The notes under the pieces were generated by a model. The model was not told the DNA's origin and ran no database searches. It saw nothing but the letters and a program-made list of their open reading frames with translations. DNA of 64,000 bases from an uncultured Paracoccaceae bacterium (GTDB taxonomy: Bacteria; Pseudomonadota; Alphaproteobacteria; Rhodobacterales; Rhodobacteraceae), in NCBI GenBank assembly GCA_951812615.1, contig CATOSU010000003.1:186001-250000 (forward strand). Reading direction: 5' to 3'. This document shows positions 44,847 through 53,128 of this stretch, one piece after another. Within the stretch, counting starts at the first letter, position 1, and each line of letters opens with the position of its first letter. Both the position numbers and the translations under genes were made by a program.

Positions 44847-46105
44847 CAGTCAGACAGGACACGCTTTCCAACGGATTCCGTATCGTCAGCGAACATATGC
44901 CCGGCCTCAAATCGGCCGCGGTCGGGGTTTGGGTGACCGCCGGCGGGCGGCACGAACGGGTTGAACAGAACGGCATCGCGCATTTTCTGGAACATATGGC
45001 GTTCAAGGGCACGACCCGGCGCACCGCGCTGCAGATTGCGGAAGCCATCGAAGATGTAGGCGGTTACATCAACGCCTATACCAGCCGGGAGGTCACGGCC
45101 TATTACGCAAGGGTGCTGGAAACGGATGTGCCGCTGGCGCTGGACGTCATTTCGGACATCGTGATGAATCCGGTCTTCGATCCGAATGAGATCGAAGTTG
45201 AGCGCGGGGTCATCCTGCAGGAAATCGGACAGGCCTGGGATACGCCGGACGACATTATTTTCGACTGGCTGCAGGCCGAAAGCTATCGCGATCAGCCGCT
45301 GGGCCGCACCATTCTGGGCCCCTCCGAGCGCGTACAGGCGTTTTCGCGCGAAGACCTTTCGGGCTTTACCGCTGAACATTACGGCCCGGGCCAGATGATC
45401 CTGGCTGCGGCCGGTGCCGTGGATCACGACGCGCTGGTCCGGCTGGCAGAGGGCTATCTTGGTGAACTTGCGGGCAAAACCGCGCTGACACCGGATCAGG
45501 CCCGGTTCACGGGTGGTGAATCGCGTCAGAGCAAGGCTCTGGAACAGGCGCATTTCGCATTCGCTCTCGAAAGTCCGGGCTATCGCGATGACGCGATCTA
45601 TACCGCGCAGATCTATGCCAGCGCGCTGGGCGGCAGCATGTCCAGCCGGCTGTTTCAGGAGGTCCGCGAACACCGTGGCCTGTGTTATACGATCTTTGCC
45701 CAGGCCGGTGCCTATGCCGATACCGGAATGACCACGATCTACGCCGGAACCTCGGGCGAACAGGTTCGTGAATTGTCCGAGATCACCATCGACGAAATGA
45801 AGCGCGCCGCAGACGACATGTCTGAGGCCGAAGTTGCCCGCGCCCGCGCCCAGATGAAGGCCGGCATGTTGATGGGGCTGGAAAGCCCGTCGAACCGGGC
45901 CGAGCGGCTGGCGCGGCTGGTGCAGATCTGGGACAAGGTGCCGGCGCTGGATGAAACCGTTGCCCGCATTGATGCGGTGACCTGCGCGAATGTCCGCGAC
46001 TTTGCCGGGCAGATGGCCGAGCAGGCGCCGTCGGCAATGGCGCTGTACGGGCCGATAGACGACGCGCCGACGCTGGACGAACTGCAGGAGCGGCGCGCAG
46101 CCTGA
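44843..46105 (+). CDS. M16 family zinc peptidase (processing-protease type)
   Basis: A 420-residue peptidase with the inverse zinc motif His-Phe-Leu-Glu-His (about residue 49), a downstream Glu in the helix around 125-130, and the C-terminal M16 domain with the Arg-Tyr-like loop region near Gly-Leu-Cys-Tyr. The length and layout match single-chain bacterial relatives of mitochondrial processing peptidase. The start is the GTG at 44843 inside the end of thrC (GTGA). Substrates in bacteria are poorly known. Confidence 0.92.
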   Translation: MTVRQDTLSNGFRIVSEHMPGLKSAAVGVWVTAGGRHERVEQNGIAHFLEHMAFKGTTRRTALQIAEAIEDVGGYINAYTSREVTAYYARVLETDVPLALDVISDIVMNPVFDPNEIEVERGVILQEIGQAWDTPDDIIFDWLQAESYRDQPLGRTILGPSERVQAFSREDLSGFTAEHYGPGQMILAAAGAVDHDALVRLAEGYLGELAGKTALTPDQARFTGGESRQSKALEQAHFAFALESPGYRDDAIYTAQIYASALGGSMSSRLFQEVREHRGLCYTIFAQAGAYADTGMTTIYAGTSGEQVRELSEITIDEMKRAADDMSEAEVARARAQMKAGMLMGLESPSNRAERLARLVQIWDKVPALDETVARIDAVTCANVRDFAGQMAEQAPSAMALYGPIDDAPTLDELQERRAA

Positions 46106-46115
46106 GACGATCCGG

Positions 46116-46700
46116 ATGTTGTTGGCCAAACGCAAGCTGAAGCTGGAAACGGAACGCCTCACGTTGCGGCCACCTACCCATTCGGATTTCCGCTCCTGGA
46201 CAACCCTGCGCCGGGACAGCGCCGATTTTCTGATCCCGTGGGAGCCGAGCTGGGCAGTGGATCACCTGACGCGGAAATCGTTCACCAATAGGGTGTACTG
46301 GGCGCAGCGCAGCATTTCGGGGGGAACGGCGCTGCCGCTGTTCCTGATCCGGCGCGACGACGAAGCCCTGATCGGGGCGATCACGCTGGACAATATTCGC
46401 CGCGGCCCTTCGCAGTCCGGCACGCTTGGCTATTGGACCGGAGAATCCTTTGCCAGGCAGGGATATATGCGCGAGGCAATCCAGTCCGTCGTGCACCACG
46501 CGTTTACCCGGCTGGACCTGAGCCGGATCGAGGCCGCCTGCCTGCCGGAAAATCAGGCGTCGCGCGGGTTGCTCGAAAAATGCGGGTTCAAGTATGAAGG
46601 CGTCGCGCAATCCTACCTGCAGATTGACGGGCGCTGGCGTACACATGTCCTTTATGCCTCGCTGCGTTCTGACCGGCGCGGCAAGACCGGCGCGGGATAA
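46116..46700 (+). CDS. GNAT N-acetyltransferase, RimJ/RimL-like
   Basis: A 194-residue acetyltransferase. The N-terminal strand begins Leu-Glu-Thr-Glu-Arg-Leu-Thr-Leu-Arg; the acetyl-CoA region around Gly-Tyr-Trp-Thr-Gly-Glu and the C-terminal Asn-Gln-Ala-Ser-Arg-Gly-Leu-Leu-Glu-Lys-Cys-Gly-Phe are as in RimJ/RimL (ribosomal protein alanine acetyltransferase) enzymes. It lies 10 bp after the M16 gene. The true acceptor is not shown. Confidence 0.88.
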   Translation: MLLAKRKLKLETERLTLRPPTHSDFRSWTTLRRDSADFLIPWEPSWAVDHLTRKSFTNRVYWAQRSISGGTALPLFLIRRDDEALIGAITLDNIRRGPSQSGTLGYWTGESFARQGYMREAIQSVVHHAFTRLDLSRIEAACLPENQASRGLLEKCGFKYEGVAQSYLQIDGRWRTHVLYASLRSDRRGKTGAG

Positions 46701-46804
46701 GGGCGCACCCGCTGGCAAACAGGCCGGAATTGCGCCGGGTCTTGTGATCGCCGGGATCGGTAATAACGGCTGACATCCGGGGCGAACGGTTTATCCTTGA
46801 ACCC

Positions 46805-47632
46805 ATGTTACGTCTTCTTGCCCTTGTCGCCGGATGTTTCGCGTTTGCCACAGGAACCCAAGCGCAGGACCGTCGCCCCAGCCACTGTATCGCCGTGGCC
46901 GAAGCGGCGCCCGGCCTTGAATATCTGCACAAGGCCGCCCTGACCGATCCGGTGCCGGCCTATTCGGTGCGCCTGCATTACCTGTCGCACGCGTCCTTTC
47001 TGTTGCAGACGCCCGGCGGTCTGAGCGCGGTGACGGACTATACCGGGTTCGTGGGCGCCACCGATCTGATCCCCGACGTGGTCACCATGAACCACGCCCA
47101 TTCAACACACTGGACACCGTTTCCTGATCCGGACATCCCCTATCCGTTGCAGGGATGGGGGCCGTTCGGTGAGGGGATCGAGCATTATCTCGACCTTGGT
47201 GAAATCCTCATCCGGAACGTGTCGACCGACATCCGGTCACAGTTCAGCGGGGTGGAACCAAAGGGCAATTCGATCTTCATATTCGAGGTTGAGGGCTTGT
47301 GTATCGGGCATCTGGGCCACCTTCATCACGTACCGACGGATGAACAATTCGCAGCGATCGGGCGGCTGGACGTCGTGATGGCCCCGGTGGTCGGTGGAAT
47401 GACGCTGCCTCTGGGTGACATGATGGCCGTTCTGCGGCGCCTGAGATCCTCGGTCGTGATCCCGATGCACTGGTTCAGCGGTTTTGCGCTGGACGCGTTT
47501 CTTGTGGGCATGTCCGACACTTTTGTTATCGACCGCCGCGGCGGATCCGAGATCATCGTATCGCTGCGCGATCTGCCGGAGCGGCCAACGATTGTCGTGC
47601 TGGAACCCCGGTTTCTGATCGATCTTGAGTGA
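46805..47632 (+). CDS. exported MBL-fold protein, UlaG-like, with altered metal motif
   Basis: A 275-residue protein with a signal peptide (about 1-20). The core resembles UlaG-type metallo-beta-lactamase-fold proteins: Leu-Ser-His-Ala-Ser-Phe-Leu near residue 61, then a first metal motif His-Ala-His-Ser-Thr-His in which the usual Asp is Thr, and later Gly-His-Leu-Gly-His-Leu-His-His and Pro-Met-His-Trp. Loss of that Asp usually weakens the second metal site, so activity may be altered. The start has no clear ribosome site. Substrate is unknown. Confidence 0.8.
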   Translation: MLRLLALVAGCFAFATGTQAQDRRPSHCIAVAEAAPGLEYLHKAALTDPVPAYSVRLHYLSHASFLLQTPGGLSAVTDYTGFVGATDLIPDVVTMNHAHSTHWTPFPDPDIPYPLQGWGPFGEGIEHYLDLGEILIRNVSTDIRSQFSGVEPKGNSIFIFEVEGLCIGHLGHLHHVPTDEQFAAIGRLDVVMAPVVGGMTLPLGDMMAVLRRLRSSVVIPMHWFSGFALDAFLVGMSDTFVIDRRGGSEIIVSLRDLPERPTIVVLEPRFLIDLE

Positions 47633-47672
47633 GTGGCTTGCACCCATCCGCGGGCTTGGGCATGGAAGGGGC

Positions 47673-49088
47673 ATGACATTGAATCCCGCCGATGACGAAT
47701 TCGCCGCCCGGTTGCGTGACCGGCTGCCGCAAGACGCCGTTCGCCCGACCGATCCGCGTTATCTCGAAGAACCGCGGGGGCAGTTCACCGGGATACCCGG
47801 CCTGCTCGTTCTGCCGCGCTCCGTGGAGGAGGTGGCCGTGGTGGTCCGGGAGGCGGCACAGGCGCGCGTGCCGGTAATTCCCTATGGCGGTGGCACCGGT
47901 CTGGTCGGCGGGCAGGTGATGTCCGGCGGACCCGCGCCGGTGATCCTGTCGCTGGAGCGCATGTCGGCGATCCGGGCGGTCTATCCGGAAGAAAACGTTC
48001 TGGTGGCCGAGGCGGGGTGCATTCTGGCCGAGGTGCAGGCCGCTGCGGCGGAGATCGGGCGGCTGTTCCCCCTGTCTCTGGGGGCGGAAGGCACGGCGCG
48101 GATCGGTGGGAACCTGTCCACCAATGCCGGAGGAGTGAACGTGCTGCGCTATGGCAATGCCCGTGCGCATTGCCTGGGGCTGGAGGCCGTGATGCCCGAC
48201 GGTCGGATCTGGCACGGGCTGACCCGGCTGAGGAAGGACAACACCGGCTACGATCTGCGGAACCTGCTGATCGGCGCCGAGGGAACACTGGGCGTGATCA
48301 CAGCCGCAGCGCTGGCCCTTGCGCCGCGTCCGGCGGCCGAAGGCACGGCCTTTTTCGTGGTTCAGTCGCCGGCCGCGGCGCTGGAGTTTCTGGGTCTGGT
48401 CCGGGATCTTGTGGGTGAGGAAGTCAGCGCATTCGAACTGATCGACGGACAGGGGCTGCGGTTTCAGGCCGAGGTTCTGCCTGACATTCGGCAGCCGTTC
48501 GAAACACCGCCGGCCTGGATGGTGCTGTGCGATCTCGGGCTCAGCGGCGGGCAGTCCCCGGCGGAGGCGCTGGAACGGGTTTTCGAGGCGGGCCATGACC
48601 GGGGGCTGGTACAGGACGGGGTGATTGCCCAGTCGGAGGCACAGCGCACTGAATTCTGGTCGGTGCGGGAACATATGCCGGAGGCCAACAGGCGGGTCGG
48701 CGCCATCGTCTCGACCGACGTATCGCTGCCCTTGAGCGCGTTACCGGTCTTTCTCGATCGCGCCCGGCAGAAGATTGCAGACATCGGGGCCTTCCGGATC
48801 AACAGTTTCGGCCACCTTGGCGATGGAAACCTGCATTTCAACGTGTTTCCGGTCGCCGGTCGCAGCAGGGCCGACCATGCGGCAGACCGGCCGAAACTGT
48901 ACCGGGCTGTGCATGATCTGGTGGCCGGGATGGAAGGCAGTTTCAGCGCCGAGCACGGGTTGGGGCGTCTGAAGGTGGGCGAGTTGGAGCGCTATGGCGA
49001 TCCCGTGCGCGTAGACGCGATGCGGACGATCAAGGCGGCGCTGGATCCGGCGGGGATCATGAACCCGGGCGCTGTTCTGTCGGCGTAG
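47673..49088 (+). CDS. FAD-binding dehydrogenase of the GlcD / D-2-hydroxyglutarate dehydrogenase type
   Basis: A 471-residue flavoenzyme oxidising a D-2-hydroxyacid. The N-terminal PCMH-type FAD domain has Tyr-Gly-Gly-Gly-Thr-Gly-Leu-Val-Gly-Gly (about 68-77) and Gly-Gly-Asn-Leu-Ser-Thr-Asn-Ala-Gly-Gly; the C-terminal half has the His-Leu-Gly-Asp-Gly-Asn-Leu-His motif near 388 and ends with Asn-Pro-Gly. GAAGGGG precedes ATG 47673; the earlier start overlaps the MBL gene. The single-chain form without GlcE/F suggests D-2-hydroxyglutarate or D-lactate as substrate. A four-hairpin repeat follows the stop. Confidence 0.88.
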   Translation: MTLNPADDEFAARLRDRLPQDAVRPTDPRYLEEPRGQFTGIPGLLVLPRSVEEVAVVVREAAQARVPVIPYGGGTGLVGGQVMSGGPAPVILSLERMSAIRAVYPEENVLVAEAGCILAEVQAAAAEIGRLFPLSLGAEGTARIGGNLSTNAGGVNVLRYGNARAHCLGLEAVMPDGRIWHGLTRLRKDNTGYDLRNLLIGAEGTLGVITAAALALAPRPAAEGTAFFVVQSPAAALEFLGLVRDLVGEEVSAFELIDGQGLRFQAEVLPDIRQPFETPPAWMVLCDLGLSGGQSPAEALERVFEAGHDRGLVQDGVIAQSEAQRTEFWSVREHMPEANRRVGAIVSTDVSLPLSALPVFLDRARQKIADIGAFRINSFGHLGDGNLHFNVFPVAGRSRADHAADRPKLYRAVHDLVAGMEGSFSAEHGLGRLKVGELERYGDPVRVDAMRTIKAALDPAGIMNPGAVLSA

Positions 49089-49103
49089 CGTGATCTGATC
49101 GTG

Positions 49104-49215
49104 CGCCTGCGGCGCGCTTCATATCTCGTCGAAAATCCTCCGGATTTTCTCCTCGGGGTTCGGCAGCAAGCTGCCGAACCGGCCTCCGGCGGGAGTATTT
49201 GGACAAAGATGAAGG
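49104..49215 (+). repeat. four-hairpin composite intergenic element (copy D)
   Basis: Starting 15 nt after the GlcD-type stop, same strand, there are hairpins 49104-49108/49112-49116 (loop TGC), 49132-49139/49143-49150 (loop TCC), 49159-49167/49172-49180 (loop CAAG) and 49183-49185/49189-49191 (loop TCC), then GTATTTNNNCAAAGATGAAG at 49196-49215 (triplet GGA). Spacers between hairpins 1-2 (15 nt) and 2-3 (8 nt, TCCTCGGG) closely match copy A- at 184-296 in length, and the second one in sequence, while the stems differ. Confidence 0.78.
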
Positions 49216-49229
49216 GCAGGTCCGCGGAC

Positions 49230-49769
49230 TCAGAGCCCTTCGAAGGCGCAGAGCGCGTGGACGTCCATGCCCATGTCCTCGAGCACCTTGCGCCCGCCCA
49301 GATCGGGAAGGTCGATGATGAAGGCGCAGGAGACGATTTCGCCGCCCAGCCGTTCGATCAGCTGGATGCCGGCTGCGCAGGTGCCGCCCGTTGCCAGCAG
49401 ATCATCGACGACGAGGATCTTTTCGCCGGGCGAAATGGCGTCGTCGTGGACCTCGACGATCGCCTCGCCGTATTCGAGCTTGTAATCCTGGCTGATCGTG
49501 GTGCCCGGCAGTTTGCCCTTCTTGCGGATTGGCACGAAGCCCACCGAAAGCTGATGCGCGATGGCGCCGCCGAGGATGAAGCCGCGGGCCTCCAGGCCGA
49601 CTACCTTGTCGATCTGTTCGCCGGCGTAGGGGTGTAGCATCTGGTCGATGGCCATGCGAAAGCCGCGCGGATCGGCAAAGAGCGTGGTCACGTCGCGAAA
49701 CAGGATACCTTCGTGCGGGAAATCGACGATGGTGCGGATGTAATCGCGGACGGAAGAGGATTTGGGCAT
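49230..49769 (-). CDS. apt: adenine phosphoribosyltransferase
   Basis: A 179-residue enzyme that salvages adenine to AMP with PRPP. The PRPP-binding loop [11 protein letters not shown] is near residue 120, and the N-terminal Asp-Phe-Pro-x-x-Gly-Ile-x-Phe-x-Asp is typical. The length is normal. It lies close to MTA phosphorylase (53129), whose adenine product Apt recycles. Upstream, 49770-49910 holds no supported feature. Confidence 0.94.
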   Translation of the reverse strand: MPKSSSVRDYIRTIVDFPHEGILFRDVTTLFADPRGFRMAIDQMLHPYAGEQIDKVVGLEARGFILGGAIAHQLSVGFVPIRKKGKLPGTTISQDYKLEYGEAIVEVHDDAISPGEKILVVDDLLATGGTCAAGIQLIERLGGEIVSCAFIIDLPDLGGRKVLEDMGMDVHALCAFEGL

Positions 49770-49910
49770 GTCTGGGCCTGCGTCTGTGAAACCGGACCCG
49801 GTTTGACCGAAGCCGCCCGCCGTTTCAAGGCCGCAGATATGCCGAACCCGGCAGGTTTCGCCAGCCGGGTACAGTTTTTTCGTTCGGGTCAGACAGGATT
49901 TGATCCCGTG

Positions 49911-50042
49911 TCAGTCATCGCGGCTGTCGCGGTAGTAGGATGCAAAGGGGCGATAGAGCCGGTTCGAAACCCAGTTGAGATGCGGCTTGCGCCAGTCCAT
50001 GCGGTCCGACAACAGAAGCGATCTTGCGGTCACAAGCGTCAT
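49911..50042 (-). CDS. 43-residue protein divergent from a ribbon-helix-helix gene
   Basis: A short gene with a strong ribosome site (AAAGGAAAGG, 6 nt before ATG 50042) and a Trp/Tyr/Arg/Asp-rich product without a membrane helix or leader. It shares an AT-rich 100-bp region with the divergent ribbon-helix-helix gene. I do not know the family. The strong site and conserved-looking charged ends favour a real gene. It might be a target of, or partner to, the neighbouring regulator. Confidence 0.5.
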   Translation of the reverse strand: MTLVTARSLLLSDRMDWRKPHLNWVSNRLYRPFASYYRDSRDD

Positions 50043-50070
50043 TTGCCTTTCCTTTCCTTTTTTTCTAGGG

Positions 50071-50119
50071 TCGATTATATATCGACAACCGATATGCAAT
50101 GTATATACAAAGCATATGC
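50071..50119. promoter_or_regulatory. operator-like dyads between the 43-residue gene and the ribbon-helix-helix gene
   Basis: Three dyads occur in 49 bp: TCGAT-N5-ATCGA (50071-50085); the perfect TGTATATACA (50100-50109) nested in a 26-bp palindrome with ATATGC (50092-50097) and GCATAT (50112-50117) arms; and the perfect GCATATGC (50112-50119). The stretch is far more AT-rich than its surroundings. Symmetry and placement fit a binding site for the adjacent ribbon-helix-helix protein, controlling both divergent genes. Confidence 0.6.
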
Positions 50120-50144
50120 AAGAAGTCAAGGGTCGGGTCGCATT

Positions 50145-50312
50145 GTGAGCAAGAAAGACAGAAAAACGTCCAAAAAGGACAGCCAATTGGTTTTGCGGCT
50201 CGACAAGGCGGAGCGTGATGCGTTTGTCGATTTGTGCAAGAGCCTGGACACGAGCGCCGCGCGTGAAATCCGGGCCTTCATCCGGAAATTCATGAAGGAA
50301 AACGCGTCGTAG
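50145..50312 (+). CDS. ribbon-helix-helix DNA-binding protein
   Basis: A 55-residue protein: a Lys-rich N-terminal tail, then the strand Gln-Leu-Val-Leu-Arg-Leu-Asp-Lys and two helices with Arg-Asp-Ala-Phe-Val-Asp and Ala-Ala-Arg-Glu-Ile-Arg-Ala-Phe, the pattern of Arc/CopG-type repressors. The start is the GTG at 50145, with AAGGG about 12 nt upstream. It probably binds DNA as a dimer, and the dyads just upstream suggest self-regulation. It might be the DNA-binding half of a small regulatory or antitoxin-like pair. Confidence 0.75.
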   Translation: MSKKDRKTSKKDSQLVLRLDKAERDAFVDLCKSLDTSAAREIRAFIRKFMKENAS

Positions 50313-50318
50313 CGGGGC

Positions 50319-50948
50319 TCAGGCCGGGCGACGCAGGAGCGCCGTGGCGACGCCCATTCCGATCAGCGTCGCGCCACCCAGGCGGGTGAGGCCGCGCAGA
50401 ACCGATGGCCGTGTGATGGTGCGGCGCAGCCGGTCAGCCGCGAGGGCATAGAGCAGTGCGTTGATCGCCGCCAGCCCGACAAATGTCGCGATCAGCGTTG
50501 CGAATTGCGGGGCAAGGGCGGCTTCGGGCCGCAGAAACTGTGGAACGAAGGCGATGAAGAAAGCGATCGATTTCGGGTTGAGCGCGGTGACTGCTGCCGC
50601 GTGGCAGAACACCCCGCGCGCCGACACATCGTCAGGCCGGGACACGGACGGAAGGTCCCCCGACGGAGCGCTGCGCAGCAGTTTGATGCCCAGCCAGACC
50701 AAATAGGCGGCCCCGATCCATTTCAGGACGGAAAACAGCGTGGCCGAGGTGGCGACGAGCGCCCCGAGACCGGCAAGCGACGCGCTCATCGCCAGAAAAT
50801 CGCCCAGTGCGACGCCCGCGACGGATGCAAGCGCGACGCTGCGGCCTTTGCTGAGCGCATAGCTCAGCACCAGCAGAACCGTGGGACCTGGCAGCAGCAG
50901 CAGGGCTGTCGACGCGAGGACGAAGGCGAGCCAGAGATCTAGGGGCAT
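50319..50948 (-). CDS. LysE/RhtB family amino-acid exporter
   Basis: A 209-residue inner-membrane protein with about six hydrophobic segments. The N-terminal Leu-Leu-Pro-Gly-Pro-Thr motif (about 19-24) and Gly-x-x-x-Gly-Asp region (about 45-50) mark the LysE/RhtB family, whose members export amino acids such as threonine, homoserine or lysine. It is convergent with the ribbon-helix-helix gene, 6 bp apart. Substrate is not known. Confidence 0.88.
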   Translation of the reverse strand: MPLDLWLAFVLASTALLLLPGPTVLLVLSYALSKGRSVALASVAGVALGDFLAMSASLAGLGALVATSATLFSVLKWIGAAYLVWLGIKLLRSAPSGDLPSVSRPDDVSARGVFCHAAAVTALNPKSIAFFIAFVPQFLRPEAALAPQFATLIATFVGLAAINALLYALAADRLRRTITRPSVLRGLTRLGGATLIGMGVATALLRRPA

Positions 50949-50992
50949 TCGATTTTCTCCATGGTGCGTCGGCGATCAAGACACAGAACCGG

Positions 50993-51460
50993 TCAGAAGC
51001 CCAGCCCCGGTTTCGCCACCATCAGCCAGAAAATGACCACCAGCGCCGCGAAGGCGGGCCAGCCGAGAGCAAACCAGATGCGAAACGCGCGACGTGCGGC
51101 AAGCGGAACGGTGTCGGCGTTTCGTGTCAGGTTGCGGATGCGGATCTGCAGGTGGACAACCGGCGCCCAACAGAGAAATGCCAGCCCGTAGAGCCCGTAT
51201 GCCGCAACCAGCCAGGGTTCGGTCAGCGACCAGCCCTGAAGCCGGATCAGCCAGAGACCGGTCAATGGCTGCAGCAGGCCGGCGGGCGTGGTGAACAGCC
51301 AGTCGGCCAGAACAACCGACGAGGCCGTGCCGTGGATGTACCTGGGGTCGTCTGACGCCATGGCGCGGACCATCTGGAATGCGGTGCCGATCCCGGTGCC
51401 GAACAGGACGGTTGAAGACAGGATATGGAGCCATTTGGCGATCAGGTAGGGATCGGTCAT
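50993..51460 (-). CDS. DUF2269 family membrane protein
   Basis: A 155-residue protein with four hydrophobic segments and the opening Lys-Trp-Leu-His-Ile-Leu-Ser-Ser-Thr-Val-Leu-Phe-Gly-Thr-Gly typical of DUF2269. The start at 51460 overlaps the stop of the upstream gene by 4 bp (ATGA), so the two are coupled. The fused SDR-DoxX protein upstream is also membrane-bound; a shared role is plausible but unknown. Confidence 0.85.
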   Translation of the reverse strand: MTDPYLIAKWLHILSSTVLFGTGIGTAFQMVRAMASDDPRYIHGTASSVVLADWLFTTPAGLLQPLTGLWLIRLQGWSLTEPWLVAAYGLYGLAFLCWAPVVHLQIRIRNLTRNADTVPLAARRAFRIWFALGWPAFAALVVIFWLMVAKPGLGF

Positions 51461-52719
51461 CTTTCGTCCTCCAAAACAGCATGGAGAAGGATCAGCACGA
51501 TTATCGGTATATTCTTCAGCAAGCCGCCCAGCGGCAACAGCCACAGCGCCGGGGCGAGCAGTGAAAAGGCGACCGTGTAGATCAGGACCATTGCCAGCTG
51601 AGCGGCCGCCATCATCCGCAGCCGCCAGCCGCGCAGAAGGGCCAGCGCGATTGCCAGATCAGCCAGACCGCCAAGCCGGGCCAGCGCGATCAGAACAGGG
51701 TCTGGCAAAAACCCTGCGGGAAGCAGGGGCAGGAATTGTGCTGGTGTCAGGAACAGGCCGATCAGGCCAGAGGCGAGCCACAGGAAGGCCAGCGCCAGCC
51801 GCAGGACCGGGCGGAAGAGATACAGCCGGGCGTGCCACAGGTCCTGTGTTCCGGCCGGCCGGGCGGTGGAAAATTCGGAAAACGGGCGGGCCGACACCTG
51901 CGCGAGAGACGTGGGCGGAGCAAGAACACCGGCGGTCAGTTGCGCGACCGAGGTGCGGGATATCGGGCCGAGCTGCAGCAGATCGCCGATGCGGCCGATC
52001 GCGCGGGCAACACCCGGTGGCAGGTGCAGCAGGGGGACGGCGGGCAGGCCCAGCCAGGACCGGTAGGTGCGGAGCATCCCGGCTTGGGTGACCTGTTCGC
52101 GGCCGCCGATCGGGTAGGTCCCCGGATCGGGCGGGTTGTTGAGCAGACCGGAGACGGATTGGGCCAGATCGTCGGCGTGGATCGGGTTGAAGGGCTGGTC
52201 ACCGTTGCCGATCACCGGAGTGACCAGCGGGCAGGCGGCCAGCGCCCGAAGCAGGGAGCTGCCGCCATAAGACGTATCCCCGAGCACCAGCCCGGGACGC
52301 AGGATGATCAGCCCGTGTTCGCCCGCCAGCGCTTCTCCGGCCCGGCGGTGGCGGGCAAAGGGGGTGTCGGCGGTGTCAATCCCGACGGCTGAGATCAGCA
52401 GCCCGGTACAGCCGTTCGGCATCGCGTCATACAGCGCCTGCGGCGCATGATGGTGGACAGCCTGAAACCGGTGTTCGGGCCCGGTCAGCAGCCCTGCGGC
52501 ATTCACCACGGCCTGAGCGCCCGACAGGGCGTCCGACCAGAAGCCCGGATCATGGGTTGCGGGATCGGCCAGGTCGGCGCGCAGGGTGGCAAAGCCCATG
52601 CGTTCCAGCCGCGCCGTGCGGCGAGCACAGGTCAGCACTGTCCAGCCATCCCGGCGCAGGGCAAAGGCAATGTGACGTCCGATGAAACCGTCGGCACCGA
52701 GGATCAGGACGTCGGGCAT
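51457..52719 (-). CDS. NAD(P)-binding SDR domain fused to a DoxX-like membrane domain
   Basis: A 420-residue two-part protein. Residues about 1-290 form an extended SDR-type Rossmann domain with Gly-Ala-Asp-Gly-Phe-Ile-Gly-Arg at residues 7-14. Residues about 300-420 form a four-span DoxX-like domain. The ATG at 52719 is preferred to 52725. It heads a two-gene unit with the DUF2269 gene. The fusion suggests a redox or quinone-linked reaction at the membrane; the reaction is not known. Confidence 0.85.
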   Translation of the reverse strand: MPDVLILGADGFIGRHIAFALRRDGWTVLTCARRTARLERMGFATLRADLADPATHDPGFWSDALSGAQAVVNAAGLLTGPEHRFQAVHHHAPQALYDAMPNGCTGLLISAVGIDTADTPFARHRRAGEALAGEHGLIILRPGLVLGDTSYGGSSLLRALAACPLVTPVIGNGDQPFNPIHADDLAQSVSGLLNNPPDPGTYPIGGREQVTQAGMLRTYRSWLGLPAVPLLHLPPGVARAIGRIGDLLQLGPISRTSVAQLTAGVLAPPTSLAQVSARPFSEFSTARPAGTQDLWHARLYLFRPVLRLALAFLWLASGLIGLFLTPAQFLPLLPAGFLPDPVLIALARLGGLADLAIALALLRGWRLRMMAAAQLAMVLIYTVAFSLLAPALWLLPLGGLLKNIPIIVLILLHAVLEDER

Positions 52720-52750
52720 GACCACCTGCAGGCTAAACCGGACATGGCTC

Positions 52751-53077
52751 TCAGCGGGTATTGCGGATCATCGACTGAACGACGCGGAATACCGCGGTGT
52801 CCGCCGGTGCCTTGCCGCATTCCTCCAGCGTCGATTTGAATACCTGCTCTGCGCCGACGGATTCGACGATGTCCACGAACCGGGTTTCGCGATGGAAGGT
52901 CTCCGCGCTCCAGTATCCCATGATCCAGCCGGCAAGTTGTCCAACCTGGCTGGGCGACCCGGACTGGCTGACCTGCAGGGCATCGCCGCAGGTCCAGCGG
53001 CCCGCGCCCAGAACGAAACCGTCTGCAAGGGCAGGGATCGGGGCCGCCAGCGCGGCGATGAGCAAAACCTGTTTCAT
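52751..53077 (-). CDS. small periplasmic protein
   Basis: A 108-residue protein with a signal peptide (about 1-18, ending Ala-Leu-Ala) and two Cys residues in the mature part (in Trp-Thr-Cys-Gly and Glu-Glu-Cys-Gly) that may form one disulfide. The mature part is mostly helical in composition and includes a Gly-x-Trp-x-x-Gly-Tyr stretch that recalls small HdeA- or Rap1a-like proteins; that relation is uncertain. It lies alone between the SDR-DoxX and MTA phosphorylase genes. Confidence 0.7.
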   Translation of the reverse strand: MKQVLLIAALAAPIPALADGFVLGAGRWTCGDALQVSQSGSPSQVGQLAGWIMGYWSAETFHRETRFVDIVESVGAEQVFKSTLEECGKAPADTAVFRVVQSMIRNTR

Positions 53078-53128
53078 ACGCCGACCTTGGCAGGGCTTCT
53101 TGCGGCTGTCGAGGCCGGAGGCGCGGGC

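Noticed and set aside
44642-46162. 506-residue open frame on the minus strand across thrC and the M16 gene
   Set aside because: Shadow of two well-supported plus-strand genes; no recognisable protein features.
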